This document shows positions 43,294 to 54,769 of a DNA stretch of 64,000 bases, in pieces. Origin of the DNA: Clonostachys chloroleuca (lineage: Eukaryota > Ascomycota > Sordariomycetes > Hypocreales > Bionectriaceae); assembly GCA_037952775.1 (NCBI GenBank), contig JBANAY010000003.1:24738001-24802000 (forward strand), read 5' to 3'. The stretch's first letter is position 1, and every line of letters starts with the position of its first letter. Made by a program: the position numbers and the translations under genes. The notes beneath the pieces are model-generated. The model was not told the DNA's origin. It saw only the letters and a program-made list of their open reading frames with translations, and made no database searches.

Positions 43294-43493
43294 TATTACG
43301 AAGAATGATACTGAATGAAGTTATCCTAGCAAAATTGCGATACTTCCCAAATTTGAGGGCGATTTGGAGTATTGAAATACTCCACGTCGCTCAAACAGTT
43401 CACCGATTTAACCGCTAGCAAAAAACTTATTGTATGCATGAAAGTCAGGGGGAGAGAGAGAGACTTCATAGCCACAGACACCCCAAAACTGCC

Positions 43494-45635
43494 TTAGGCA
43501 ATATACACAGGCAGACGGCTTTCAAAAAGCTCGTGCTTATCGACTTGAATATCCATGTGATGAAAATCATGAAGAAGAAGCCAGCAAATCATACGAAACA
43601 CAAGAACGCACCAAATTTCGTTAATCATGCGCCTCTGCTCCTGCTTGTGTTCTTCGGTACCAGCCGGGTTGGTTTCGTTGGTTCTGAGGGGAGTATAAAG
43701 AGTGTTCTCACGTTCGCTTTCTCGGCTCGACTCCTCACATATCTTTTTAATGACGTCTAGGCGTATTAGGAAGAAGTAAACTTCCATTAATGAAGTGTGT
43801 TTCTCCCCATAAGACGCCCAGTCAAGCCTTCTGAATTGCAGTAGTTTGACCTCCCTGTTAATGTCGAATGTAGTATGCTCCATTTGCTCGTTCTCATGTC
43901 GGAGCTCCCCATCTCCGCCGCCATACCTGAGGCCATTGGCGTTCCGAAAATTCAGTAATTCAAGAACGACCTCGAGATGTGCTCTTAGAACAAGCATAAC
44001 AAGGGACACATTGTCATTATTGAAAAGTCGGTCGCAATCCCCAATCGCACAATGCAGTGCGGATACAACAGTGTCGTTGTATAAGGCATGATCCTCCGTG
44101 GTTATATCGCGGCCCAGTTGATTTTCAGCTTCGCCAAACGCCGCCATAATTGCGCCAATCCTCGACCCTATCATTCTAATCGGCTCACTACGAGGCTGTG
44201 CCTGGAACTCCTGCACACTCTCTGTAATGGCTTGACCGAGGGCACGATTATAACTGTATAGTAAATGGCGCATAGAGAATGACCTCCTATTCCATCGATG
44301 AACAGAAGGATTCGGTAGCATGCGGAAAGTAGTACCGCTGATTTGTAGCGCTGCCCCAACCATGCCGAGCATTTCGAACGTGACTGAGGACACGTTAACA
44401 TAGTATTCTTGCAGTACAGGACAATCTAAAAACGTACCAGAGAAGAGATGACTATACCGTGTATTCTCTGAAGGATTCGAGAAGTAACGGACGGTCTTGG
44501 CATTGCAACCAATGACCGTCAGTGTTTCTGCAATAGCCGCAAGACTTGCAAGTTGGAGAGTTCCCATATCTCCGGGTTTGTCCGCGATCGAACGAAAAAT
44601 GGTAGGGCAGTACCCAAAGCACAGCTCTTTTACGTTATCGTTTGGAATAATACGGTTCTCTTTGAACCGAGCACTTCCCACCTTTTGGAAAGTGAACACA
44701 ATACCGAGCTCATCGACATTAGAGCCAGTGACGAGGAAACCGTTGCCTTGTGCACGAAATCGATTCTCTTCTGGGTTTAATACCCTCCAATAAATACCGA
44801 GCATGGCCAGAATTTCGATCATGTGGCCAATGGTGGTAGTAGCATACGGCCTTTTCATGTCATTTGGCATAATGTCCCATGACTTCTTTTTCTTCTGTAT
44901 TCCCGCTGTAAGAGTATGCAGAGAGCTAACATCATTTGGCCTATATGGATTTGGCTTATGGGACGTTTCGTCTTGCCACCTATTGATATGATCGTGTGGG
45001 TGATGCTGGCGGTGATGCGCAGCCTGCCAATCTCGGGAATCCTTTTCCATCCTCTGCAGTGCCATGATAAGCCCAAGCCAGGTTGCCGACTCGTTATCGG
45101 CTGTTCGGATTCCTCGAAGGGTATCTCTCATCTCATGGTTCCTGACCTGTTGGTCGAATGTTTCTTGATTCAGCGTGCAACTGGCCTCATAACTGGCGGG
45201 TGTACCCACTAGGTACGTGATTTCATGGCAAATGACCGTTTTAGGCTCATCAGGGAGCTGAAATCTTACTAGATTAGGGTTGATAGATTTCAAGTAACGT
45301 AAGATGCCTTGACGTATGGGGTTGGGCTTGTATTCCTTCGCGTGGGGGCCTAGAGGGCCCCTTATGTTGCTCGGAGGAGACACGAAAATGACAGGAGTCT
45401 GAAACTCGACCTCAAAACGCAACTCGAGCGGCCGAAATCGACGACGGGTAAATTTAGACCATTTCCCAATCACGAGCTCCTGGCAAGAGGCATACCCTGT
45501 TGCGGATGCAAAACATTGCTGAGCCGTTTGAAATAGGGCAATAACAAGTGCAAATACAGACACAACCAGAGCTACCCATGCAATTATAACTTCATAATTG
45601 GGACCGATTGACTTGGCGGGTTTGTTGGAAGCCAT
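43494..45635 (-). CDS. modin-like membrane protein
   Basis: This single-exon gene encodes 713 residues. An N-terminal hydrophobic helix (VIIAWVALVVSVFALVIALF, about 15-35) is followed by QQCFASATGYASC, a GKWSKFTRRRF stretch and LRFEVEFQTPVIFVSPP. The middle has KKKSWDIMPNDMKRPYATTT, IEILAMLGIYWRV and GNGFLVTGSNVDELGIVFTF. This order matches fungal proteins annotated as modin after Podospora anserina, where mod genes modify vegetative incompatibility. Biochemical function is unknown. The protein has no enzyme motif I can see. It sits between two HET-type loci, which fits a role in self/non-self recognition, but that is inference. The family name is from memory and moderately sure; the reading frame is certain. 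Confidence 0.7.
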   Translation of the reverse strand: MASNKPAKSIGPNYEVIIAWVALVVSVFALVIALFQTAQQCFASATGYASCQELVIGKWSKFTRRRFRPLELRFEVEFQTPVIFVSPPSNIRGPLGPHAKEYKPNPIRQGILRYLKSINPNLVRFQLPDEPKTVICHEITYLVGTPASYEASCTLNQETFDQQVRNHEMRDTLRGIRTADNESATWLGLIMALQRMEKDSRDWQAAHHRQHHPHDHINRWQDETSHKPNPYRPNDVSSLHTLTAGIQKKKKSWDIMPNDMKRPYATTTIGHMIEILAMLGIYWRVLNPEENRFRAQGNGFLVTGSNVDELGIVFTFQKVGSARFKENRIIPNDNVKELCFGYCPTIFRSIADKPGDMGTLQLASLAAIAETLTVIGCNAKTVRYFSNPSENTRYSHLFSGTFLDCPVLQEYYVNVSSVTFEMLGMVGAALQISGTTFRMLPNPSVHRWNRRSFSMRHLLYSYNRALGQAITESVQEFQAQPRSEPIRMIGSRIGAIMAAFGEAENQLGRDITTEDHALYNDTVVSALHCAIGDCDRLFNNDNVSLVMLVLRAHLEVVLELLNFRNANGLRYGGGDGELRHENEQMEHTTFDINREVKLLQFRRLDWASYGEKHTSLMEVYFFLIRLDVIKKICEESSRESERENTLYTPLRTNETNPAGTEEHKQEQRRMINEIWCVLVFRMICWLLLHDFHHMDIQVDKHELFESRLPVYIA

Positions 45636-46480
45636 TCTGCAACTCGTATAGTGTCGCGATCAACGTAGGGTTGTCTCGACTTCTTAGACTTTGTTGGATA
45701 AGATCGAGTGATGACGGCCCTGGGCCCTTTCCGCGGCCCAAACCAAATCAACTGGTCAAACTGTCAAGCTTCAGTATTCTGGATGCACGACTCAGACTCC
45801 TAATTTGGGGGACATAAGCTTGGATATGAGCCCATGGTGGGATATTAGAGACTAAGAGAAAGTCTTCATTGCCCATATGCGTTGACGTATGCAGTAATAA
45901 ATACATAATAAAAGGAAGGATGTTGGGGGTTACGACTGAATTAATACGAGTGAGCCAAATCGTTAAAGTCCATGTCAGACGCCACAAAGTGAAACATCAA
46001 TATTCTAAATTTAACCAGAGTGTATCTAACCAGAGTGTTGGCAAGTGATGGAGTGTTCAGGCGAAATGGTGGCTTGCTGCTTGGCGCCTCATTGATTGAC
46101 GTAGAGATTCTAGACCACCACGTAACTTCTGAGAGCGCTTGAATCATGGGAAAAGATAACGAATGGCTTTTGACAGTGAAAGTATGTGTCGCACACAAAA
46201 TGATAGCTTGAAACACAGAAGCCGTGGGGATCAGAATTTACCGTTGGCTGGGTGATGATAAAATCAGCGGCGTAGCTCGTGGTGGCTTTCTCATTGAGGG
46301 AAGCTTACGTCGCTGTTAAACTTAGAACGATGGCCTTGACCAACTTGTGGCTGCAATTTGGCCTCAGCCTCAGATTTATCATGCTTTCTGACTATGGAAA
46401 TGAGTAATCCAGGTTTCTGACTTCCGGCCATTTCGTGGATGTTAATCACCTCCCTCACGCTATCTTTCCAATTTCCATCG
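45636..46480. other. intergenic region, no gene seen
   Basis: This 845-bp gap lies upstream of the modin-like gene and downstream of the HET gene. The short frames in it lack motifs. It should hold the modin-like promoter. Confidence 0.55.
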
Positions 46481-48663
46481 TTATACAAGATATATCGTCT
46501 CCTCCAGAGTTTCATAGTCACCCATAACCTCTCCATCCATCACACCGTGCAAGTAACAGTCCCCAATGATTTCATAGCAAGGTCTTGTTCCTACACCAGG
46601 TATATCCCTAGTACCAGCTGGTCGCAAGACAAACGGCGCTACACCACCAGCGACGACAAATATCTCATCTGCCGTTGGGGAAGTCAACAGTGCCATCTTT
46701 GGAGCGATTCCAATTTTGCCCGACTTGCTGATGATGAATCGCCTATCTCTTGTTGTTATTCTAATGGCATGGTTCATGGCCCCTATGACTTCGGGCGGTA
46801 CAGTGGACGAGGCGTCCTGTTCATTGTCCATGGTGCTATCCGTATTTTCGGATAGTTGAAGCTTCACATGATCGTTAGCCATACACCAAGCTTCAAAAGT
46901 TGCTTTGTCCTCATCTGTCACTCTTCGCATAGTCCTAGCAGATTGTATTGTTCGAGATTGGTAAGACTGCGATGGAGACTCGCGCATTATGGTATCACCA
47001 CAGAGTGTCCTCCAGAAACAATCTCTCCAATTAGGATTGGTATTTTTGCATTCTTCTTCCGCGACATCATACCAATGAGAAAATACTGAAACTTGCGCTC
47101 CGTGCTGAAGGTCCATAAGGGCTGTTGATGCTCTGCGAATCGAATCTATCCGAATGCCTTCCAGAGCTAATATGTCGGAACCTATAGCTTGAAAGCGTGC
47201 GTTTATATCACGACAAGCCCTGTAGAGAGGGAGCTGTTTCGTAAAGTGATCCAAAGTCCCACCTAATGAGTAGGGCTGGGATAAGTCTGGAACCCAGGAT
47301 GGAAAAGTGCTCGTAGGTTCTCGATTGGGTCCCATCTGTTGACAAAGAGGGGTCAACGAGCCAGTAGACTCGATCATATGACGAATAGCAGCCGCGTAGA
47401 ATCGCACTGGTGAGGTGGACTTATCGCAATCCGGCACCAGGGGAGGCTGATTCATCCAGTCAGTAACCAAGGGTATCAGCGCATTGACTTTGTCCTTCGG
47501 CTCAGTTGCCTCTCGATACCGGAATTTGCGCATCAACACTTCAAGAGAGGTTTGAGGCCCCCATGCTGTTGGGCTCTCAACTCCTCAAGTACGGGGATGA
47601 TATCCATGTGAAAATTCAAAGTGTCATTGATTCCCGGCACCGAAGAGCAACAAGTGGCGCGGTGCCGTTGGAAGTTGGACATGCCAGTTAGGAGGAGGGA
47701 CCACGGCATTTCAACAGGGCCGTAAATGACTGTACAAGAAGGCGGGAGAATGCATTCCTGAACTGTCCAGATACGTGTCCACCAATCCCGGGATGCTAGC
47801 CAATGAGCCGCTCTCAAAGCAGTTTTCAGATGTGAGTCAGGGTGAAAGTAATCTATGTCACATAGGTGGTGATCTTCAAACAGCAGCCGGAAAAGGCAAA
47901 ATGCTTGAAAAATGCTGTCATTCTGCATGTCGGCGAGATGTCGGAGCTCCACAGTGGGAGTGTCCCGATCATCGCCGTACCAGATAGATGGGTTTGTTTG
48001 AGTGATCCGGAAAGTGTCCTCCTTGATGAGAGTCGTGGAAGGTTTCGGATTCGTCAATGCTTGATACTGGCTGTATAGAGGATCTGAAGTCTCAAGTGTC
48101 GGAAGGATGGAAGAAGTTAGGTTCTTTAGGATTTCTTCTGATTCCTTGAGTAACTTCTCCACTTCATCATTCTGTTTCTTGTCCACAGTTGGAACGGGAG
48201 TCTCAGGTTCTCTGCCCAACCAGATCAGGCACCTCCACGTCGAGCGATAAATTTCGCTCATCATCGCGAGTTGAGTCGTCTTCTCTGCTGTATCTGTTTG
48301 GTTAATACATAATGCATCCACCCAAAGCGTGCGTTCATGACTGGGGTCTCTGAGACGTTGGAGAGCAGCATGGAGGTTCTCGGTAACCTGGACCTTGTGG
48401 TTGTTGACGAATAGAGCTGGCATGTTGTCTCGTGAACCCCACACATACGATAGAGCCTTTCACGCACGATTATTAATCTACTAACCATATAACACACCAT
48501 CGTCATCCAAAATTTCGACTCAGGATCCTACCTCATATTTAGGAGCCTCGTGTAGTCTGACTACTTGCAGCTGACAACGCAAAATATCGGCCTGAGCACC
48601 AGGCTCCAGTATGAGAACCCTGATTTCCTTCTGTGACGAATTCAGTGGATTGTATATCGTCAT
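46481..48663 (-). CDS. HET-domain (heterokaryon incompatibility) protein, frameshifted
   Basis: This is an allorecognition-type protein; HET domains are TIR-like and can trigger cell death in vegetative incompatibility. Exon 1 (48663-48532) and exon 2 (from 48456) join across a 75-nt phase-0 intron to build ALSYVWGS. Further HET motifs are LHAALQRLR, LWVDALCINQ, MMSEIYRSTWRCLIWLG and WTRIWTVQEC. The frame breaks near CCCCC at 47558-47562 (GGGGG on the coding strand). The downstream frame carries the family's FRYREATEPKDKV block and the usual C-terminal MDGE end, stopping at 46481. One missing base explains it, and I find no intron that fits. If restored, the protein is about 700 residues. It is a pseudogene or a sequence error. 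Confidence 0.8.
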
Positions 48664-50353
48664 GTTGAACAAAAGTTGGGTCTTCAAGGTTCGTGACTTA
48701 TTATATAAGTTTCATATACTTGGAATTCCGAAAGCCAGGAAAGACGGATTTGTGTAGACAGAATTCTGAGGCCAAGGCCTGAGTACTATTGTGTTGAAGG
48801 GTAGGTGATCAAGGGCTGAAGATGCAAACAATACAGCAGGTTCGCAACCCCACACCCGCTGTTTCTCTCGAAAGCTTTCACGAGAGCTCTTTCTAGAGCA
48901 AATGAAACTGAAACTGTCATATAGACATAAGAAATCACAATAAAGCAAAAAGGCAATACCAGAACCTCCAAGTGAGAGGGGAGGTTCATGGCATTTCTAC
49001 CCAAAGTGGATCCCAGTTGGGGAGTTGGGAAACATGGCTTATCTCATCATGGATGTGATGACAGAGCTCTGCGGCTTGTCCTCTGATGTAATAACACATC
49101 ACTACTTTCTTACAGCTTGTGGCCTTTGAATTATAGTGGCAAGAAGATTCCCATGGTCGTGTGCCTATCAATAATTAATGAGCTGCTCTCAATTTTTACA
49201 GGTAGCTTAATCAGATGAAGCTGGGCTCGAGCGGTACTCGAAACAGCCACCTCTCTTGCGCGGAAGCGTATCCATCATTTATCATCTGCAGGTATGAGAG
49301 CAGCTGAGTTGAGAGACTAGCTAGTGATTAAAGCGGCCTGTCCAACCATGTGAATTAGAATAATGAATGGGTCTATTGTTTTGTCGCTAGTACTGTATGA
49401 CAAGAACACTTCATCCAATTTCAACGAAAATGACGCAAACGGTAGGTTAATCGCAGTTGGGGGAAACCAACGCCTCTGACAAGTACATGAAAGGTTTGAT
49501 AGTTGTGATGAGCGCACATCAAGAAGTATTCTCTAGGTATTCGATTGAATTCGAGTTTTCAGGTTATTTATTTAAGTAATAGTAACAAGCAAGCTTTGAA
49601 TAAAAGACGAAACAAACATCTTGTAGAACGTTCTCTGACGAGGCCAGACGTGAATTCGATTTTACAATTACTGCTCAGTTTTATGGATGGAAAACAGTGA
49701 AACATTATCTTACAAAACTGAATACGTCATGGGAATCAGCAAAGGCCGCCAGTTCTGCGTACGCGAATACTCTGGCAAGCGAGCTTTGTGAGAATGTGAA
49801 ACCGTTTCTTAATTTGGTTAGCGTCCACTGATATTTTTGTGTACCATAGTAGACGGTCCCTGTCCACAGCATTCTCCGTATTATTGTGAGGCGTCTAAAT
49901 TTCCACAGGGATGTCGTACATCACACCATGACCACCAGCCTAGATAGTAGTGGCCATTAGGAATCTCGTTTACGAACTCTATGACTTTGCTCATCTTGAT
50001 TCCGCCTAAAAGTGCTCTGGGGATTTCAATGGTGGAATGTCGGACGGGTTAAAGTTAAGTTGGAGCAGATGCCAATGATTCCCTAGTTAAGCTTGAATAC
50101 TGATTAATTGGCTAAAGATAAATCATCTGGATCAATGGCGAGACTAATGGGTCATCACGTAAGATATATTGGGGTAATCTAACATCAACTCATCCAACTC
50201 CGTGTAGCCATAGTAAATGCAATCGATAAATTAGGATGCCACGGCTAATATTGCCGAAAATACTGGTCGTCCGACTGGAGAAAAAGTGCGTGGCCTTGTA
50301 TTATACTATCAACGCCTACCATAAAAAAAGTAATTATATCAAGGCATCTTCAA
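48664..50353. other. intergenic region, no gene seen
   Basis: This 1.7-kb gap is moderately AT-rich. The first part is the HET gene's upstream region. The remaining small open frames overlap on both strands without motifs or splice-supported continuity. Confidence 0.55.
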
Positions 50354-51797
50354 TTAGCAATCCCTCAGATAGATATCCCAATCCCCTTGTAGCCTTTCAG
50401 GTATCTGTAGCCTCCTCTCAATTTTGAGATAGTTGAAAACTGTGCAAAACCCAAGTAAAGCGCGGTCCAACACATGCTCAAGAACAGCTTGCAAGGTCGA
50501 AGCCTCATCTTGCGTAATTTTCATTATTTTAAAGATTTTTAATACTATATGAATCTGTAGCTCATTGAGGCGGTGAAATTGTTGTGGCTCGGGATACTCC
50601 ATAGTCTCGCTTGGCCCGTGTTCTAAAGTTTATAGATGATTAGAACGGTTATTATTATTGTCATTATCCTCTTTTGTCATTGTGAAGCTGGTTAATTTTG
50701 AATGCTTACCCCTCACTATCGCTGCTACTTGATTTATCGCGAAGCTTAGATGCTCATTTGAACCCCAAGCCTTCCTGCAAGCGGTCTTCAAAAAATGAGG
50801 GAATCGTTGGAGAGCGGTTTCAATATTTGATCTTCCTAAAGTAGATCTATCATTTTCGATATAGAAGGAAGTTGGCTCAATTCGTCCGAGGCCCACAGCC
50901 ACAATCCACGCTGGCCTTCTGACATCATCGTTATTCTCAACCGGGTATGCGAAAGAGATTCCCTCGAGTGTCTGGAAGCTTTCACGATAAAAAGGAGGCC
51001 AGCCGTTCAAGATTTTTTCGATTTCAATAGGATTCCAGGTTATATTTGCCGAACTGCTTGGGCGCCCCAGATGGCAGACAATCAGCCCATCGTTACGCTC
51101 GTCGACTTGAACGTATTCTCGACTATTAAACAGCCTCCCGGGGTCATAGCTTGTCGGCTTATCGTGCAAAGAAGGTATGCGATGACGACTTTCGTTTCGG
51201 TAAATGATTGATTAGTATCCAGTTCCCGAGGCTTCGGCACAGTCATGAGCTTGGTTCCCCATGCTGCATTAAAAACTTGAGCTATAGTGTAAATCCAGCA
51301 GGAAACGACACCTCCATGACATCGCTGGGTGCCCTGGCATGCCGAACATTGTGAAGCACCGCAATATCCGTGACAGTGCATTCTATTCGTTTGACTATAC
51401 TCCCGGCGAATATGTTCCCAGCTCAGAAATTTACACGTGTACTGGCTGGGATTCAACCAGGTATTGACTTTCAAGAGAGCCTGTCTCACTTGAACCCTTA
51501 TATCAGAGGCGAATATAGTGATCAACAGCGCGAAACAACCAAGAATGACGGCGGCAAGTTTGTCGTCATGGTATTTGGAATTGTATTTGTCTCTTCCGGT
51601 TCAAATGTCCTGCATAGCAAGACTAAAATAGGCTTGTATTCTTTATAGCAAAAAAGGTGTATTTGAATGACATCAGTGTCAGTTATTCTCGTATAAGTAC
51701 TGCGCTTCACCCCGTCGAATGCAAGTTTGGGGCCACAAAACGCCACCGAAGAAGGTTCAGCGGGGATATTCAATGGCGCCAGATTATTCCGTGTCAT
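50354..51797 (-). CDS. fungus-specific membrane protein with Cys/His-rich loop, frame broken twice
   Basis: Four pieces in order make one protein of about 450 residues. 51797 to about 51570 holds the N-terminal part, with IQIHLFCYKEYKPIL. About 51568 to 51168 holds a helix LAAVILGCFALLITIFAS, then LNPSQYTCKF and a Cys/His-rich loop (MHCHGYCGASQCSACQGTQRCHGG). About 51168 to 50710 holds IEKILNGWPPFYRE and AWIVAVGLGRIEP. 50622-50354 is the last exon, joined by an 87-nt intron with a GTAAGC donor. The first two joins need one missing base each, and no GT-AG intron fits. I recall fungal hypothetical proteins with LxGYPPFYRE and this layout but no named function. The zinc-like loop could bind metal. 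It is a probable pseudogene or carries base-call errors. Confidence 0.6.
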
Positions 51798-53692
51798 AAT
51801 TTAATCAAGGGTTCGGTTGAGAAATATTGAAGCCACAAGCTCTAGATCGCCCTTCTCCTTGTATAATGTGGCTGTTTACCTCAATATAGGGATAAAATAT
51901 ATCATAATGATAGGAGAATGGTCTGATAATACTAGGCTACCTGAACCTTCGATAGGTCTCAGCCACGGGCTTGTACATTGACGAATATCATTTGCATGTA
52001 TCGTGACCAGCAACTTTAAAGTTGTTGGAAGAAATATATTCTTCTTCAGGGTAATGAGAGGGTTTTCAGAGTCCACCACTTGACACCACTGCGTTTCCTT
52101 AGTTTTTGCAAAACGCCACCCTCTTGCGGGTCTATCAGCGGGTCTATCAGCCAGTCTATAGGAAGAAATAGGTTTGCCGTAGCCCTCCAGGCCAACTATA
52201 AAGACTTATTTGACCTCTCATGATCAGCATATATGGTACACGATGCAAGCCTTAAAGTATTCACAAGAAAAATATCTCAACTTCCCAAGCCGCTGTGGAC
52301 AACCATTTGATCCATCATGGCAGGTAGGAATCCTGGACCCCTCTTTTAGACTATGATTTGATCGGAAGCCGAGCTAAAATGCGTTCCAGGGGAACCTGAC
52401 ATGGGTTTTGACTCCTAAAACCGACAAGATTCAATCGTTTTTCAGAAACTCGACCCATGTGACGATTTCGCCTCATTTATGACACACAGTTCCTCTTGAA
52501 AAATTTCTTACGTCTCGGTCCAAGAGGGTTAGAGTCCCAATTGGGTAGATATATATTCATACTAGGGTGCCGATTTAAAAAAAGAAAAGGGAAAAAAAAA
52601 AAAGACTGGCGCTTTGCTAACCGCCTTTTTGCAACTCGTACCAGAGTAACGTCCATAACACCAGCGATTCATTGGCACGCAATCCATAATTGACTATTTT
52701 GATCACGAGAGGCTTCCAAAGCCAGTTATCTACTAAAGAGGGCTTGGCTCGAACTCAAATGCGCCATATTTTGATGTTTTCTGCCACGATTTCCTTATAG
52801 CCTTCGTGTCATATTGCTATGTCGTCATGCAGAGCTCATCTCACTTCAATATATTAGAATTTACCGTTGAAAGGGGGGGGGCCTCTTGAGGCTAACTACT
52901 AAAGCCTTCATATACTGCTAGAACTGGATTATTCTCGATTGAGTAGTGGTAACTGAGTTCCAATAATTACATTCCATTTCCTTCCAAACGAAAAGTAAAG
53001 TTTTCACATGCTGAAGCTTGTTCATCACGACATGTTCTCCAAAATATCTTTGTATGTTATCTACTGATGCAGTTAACTGTTACGGACCCTAGGGCGACTG
53101 CGAGTAGGGGTCGAGTATTGTTATTGCTAAACTTAAGGAGCCAAAGAAGAACCATCTCTACCTCTCTAACTGGGGATAAATTGCTTTGGATTCCTCCTCA
53201 CATGAATATCAGAATTCGCTCTAGGAAGTCGATGTTCCGCTCTTCACTTTAGTCAGCTATGAGAGGATTGGGGCCGTTGGCGCTTTTCCGAAGAGCCTTG
53301 CTTCCATCTGTCAACTAAACAATCATGTTTATCAGGTACTAGTCCTGCCTTAGTTTCCAGGTCTATAGTCAAAGGCGCATGTAGCTCCAACTGTAATGCT
53401 ACCGCGTGATACAAATACACTCTGGCAATTGAATTACGAAGAAAGGTTGTGCTTTTGCCTTTTTGTCCAAAATCTTGCATTCCACTAGCCTTGCTGGATG
53501 GTACCTCCCGATCTGATATATCACATCTGGAAACCACTTTTATGATATAGGTGGTGTGGCTCCGAGCTAAAACGGTCAGTAACTACAGTAGATGCCAAGG
53601 ATGGGGGCTCTTCTCACATTCATCTGATACTCTGCTGATAGTAAGCATTCGTTGTGTGCACACATATAGAAAGCCTTCCTATTGCATCTATC
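51798..53692. other. intergenic region, no gene seen
   Basis: This 1.9-kb gap lies between divergent genes. It contains an A-run near 52,587-52,602 and a G-run near 52,875. No supported gene, repeat or RNA is seen. Confidence 0.5.
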
Positions 53693-54769
53693 ATGACTCG
53701 GAACAAAAAGAGTAACTTCATTTTCTGGCTTCTGGAAGCAATTAATCCCGCTCACGAGGAACTCAAACTACTCGTCCGAGAGAATTATCCCAACCCATTA
53801 TCGTGGAGTCTCCTGTTCAAACCCGATGTGCCTCAACTCACGCATCGAATAAGGAAGTACGTGTTGATTGGAGATGGGAAGCAAGCATGGAGATTGAAAG
53901 AATCTTACAAAGATACGTTTGCCCTGCAAGCCGTTTCTGTCAGTCTATTAGTTCAAATAAATACATTTTTGATCATTAATATACAGCTAAAATCATAAGC
54001 TAATCAGATAATCTATTGTAAGGCCGCTATCGTAGCTCAAATAGCCATCACCATGCTCAGTATCTCTAACTTTAACGCTATACACTGGACAGCCACAGCC
54101 TTTGCATACACGAGCCTGGTCAGTGGGCTACTGTCAACATTCTTTTCATTCTTCGTTCAGCAGATCCTGAGCGATCTGCATAGCCCGGAAGATGTCCGCG
54201 AGTGGCTCACATCCCCACGAGAAAATGGTTTCAGTCGGCTTTCCAATACAATTCTGCATCAATGCAGGTCACAGGGAAGAACAGCCGAGCATGTGTCAAA
54301 AGGAGACGACAGAGTCCCCTCGCTCACAGCCGCCGCGACACTTACAGCACCCAGTCATCTGCTCTATTTTGCCATAACGTGCCTATTCGTTGCATTGGGA
54401 ATTTACCTTGGCTCAGTTTACACCGACAAATTAGGCTCTCTGAAAGGTAGTAATGCTAACTTGGGGGTTTTAATCTTCTCCATAGTATTCTCAGGCTGGG
54501 CAATTTTCGAGGTATATCTACCGCTGAATAGCAAGCGCATGGACCTTATCGCCGCATCGCTAGTCCGCGATGAGGAACGAGGTTTCCATCACCAGGAATC
54601 GGGCATTAGTATGAATAATATTGAACCTACGACAGCCATCGCTTCTAGAAAGGCTCCAGAAACAAGAGATATGATCCAAAACGCCATAATGGCGTCAATT
54701 CAGGCTCAAGAAGAGAGTCTTAAAGCGCAAACGGCCCTTCTGAAGTTACTGAATTCGCAGACTGGGTAA
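53693..54769 (+). CDS. three-TM membrane protein of unknown family with C-terminal helix
   Basis: Exons 53693-53938 and 54023-54769 (84-nt intron, GTCAGT donor, CTAAT branch) give 330 residues. The ATG at 53693 is used because the longer frame starts with a non-ATG codon. The cytosolic N-terminal part (about 1-75) carries a Trp/Tyr-rich stretch (LLVRENYPNPLSWSLLF). Helices follow at about 103-128 (TAFAYTSLVSGLLSTFFSFF), 193-214 (LLYFAITCLFVALGIYLGSV) and 229-247 (GVLIFSIVFSGWAIFEVYL). The C-terminus (about 295-328) is a charged, likely coiled-coil helix (MASIQAQEESLKAQTALLKL). Fungal genomes have similar small membrane proteins, but I know no function. Its place in the HET/modin island suggests a related membrane role, which is inference. 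Confidence 0.7.
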
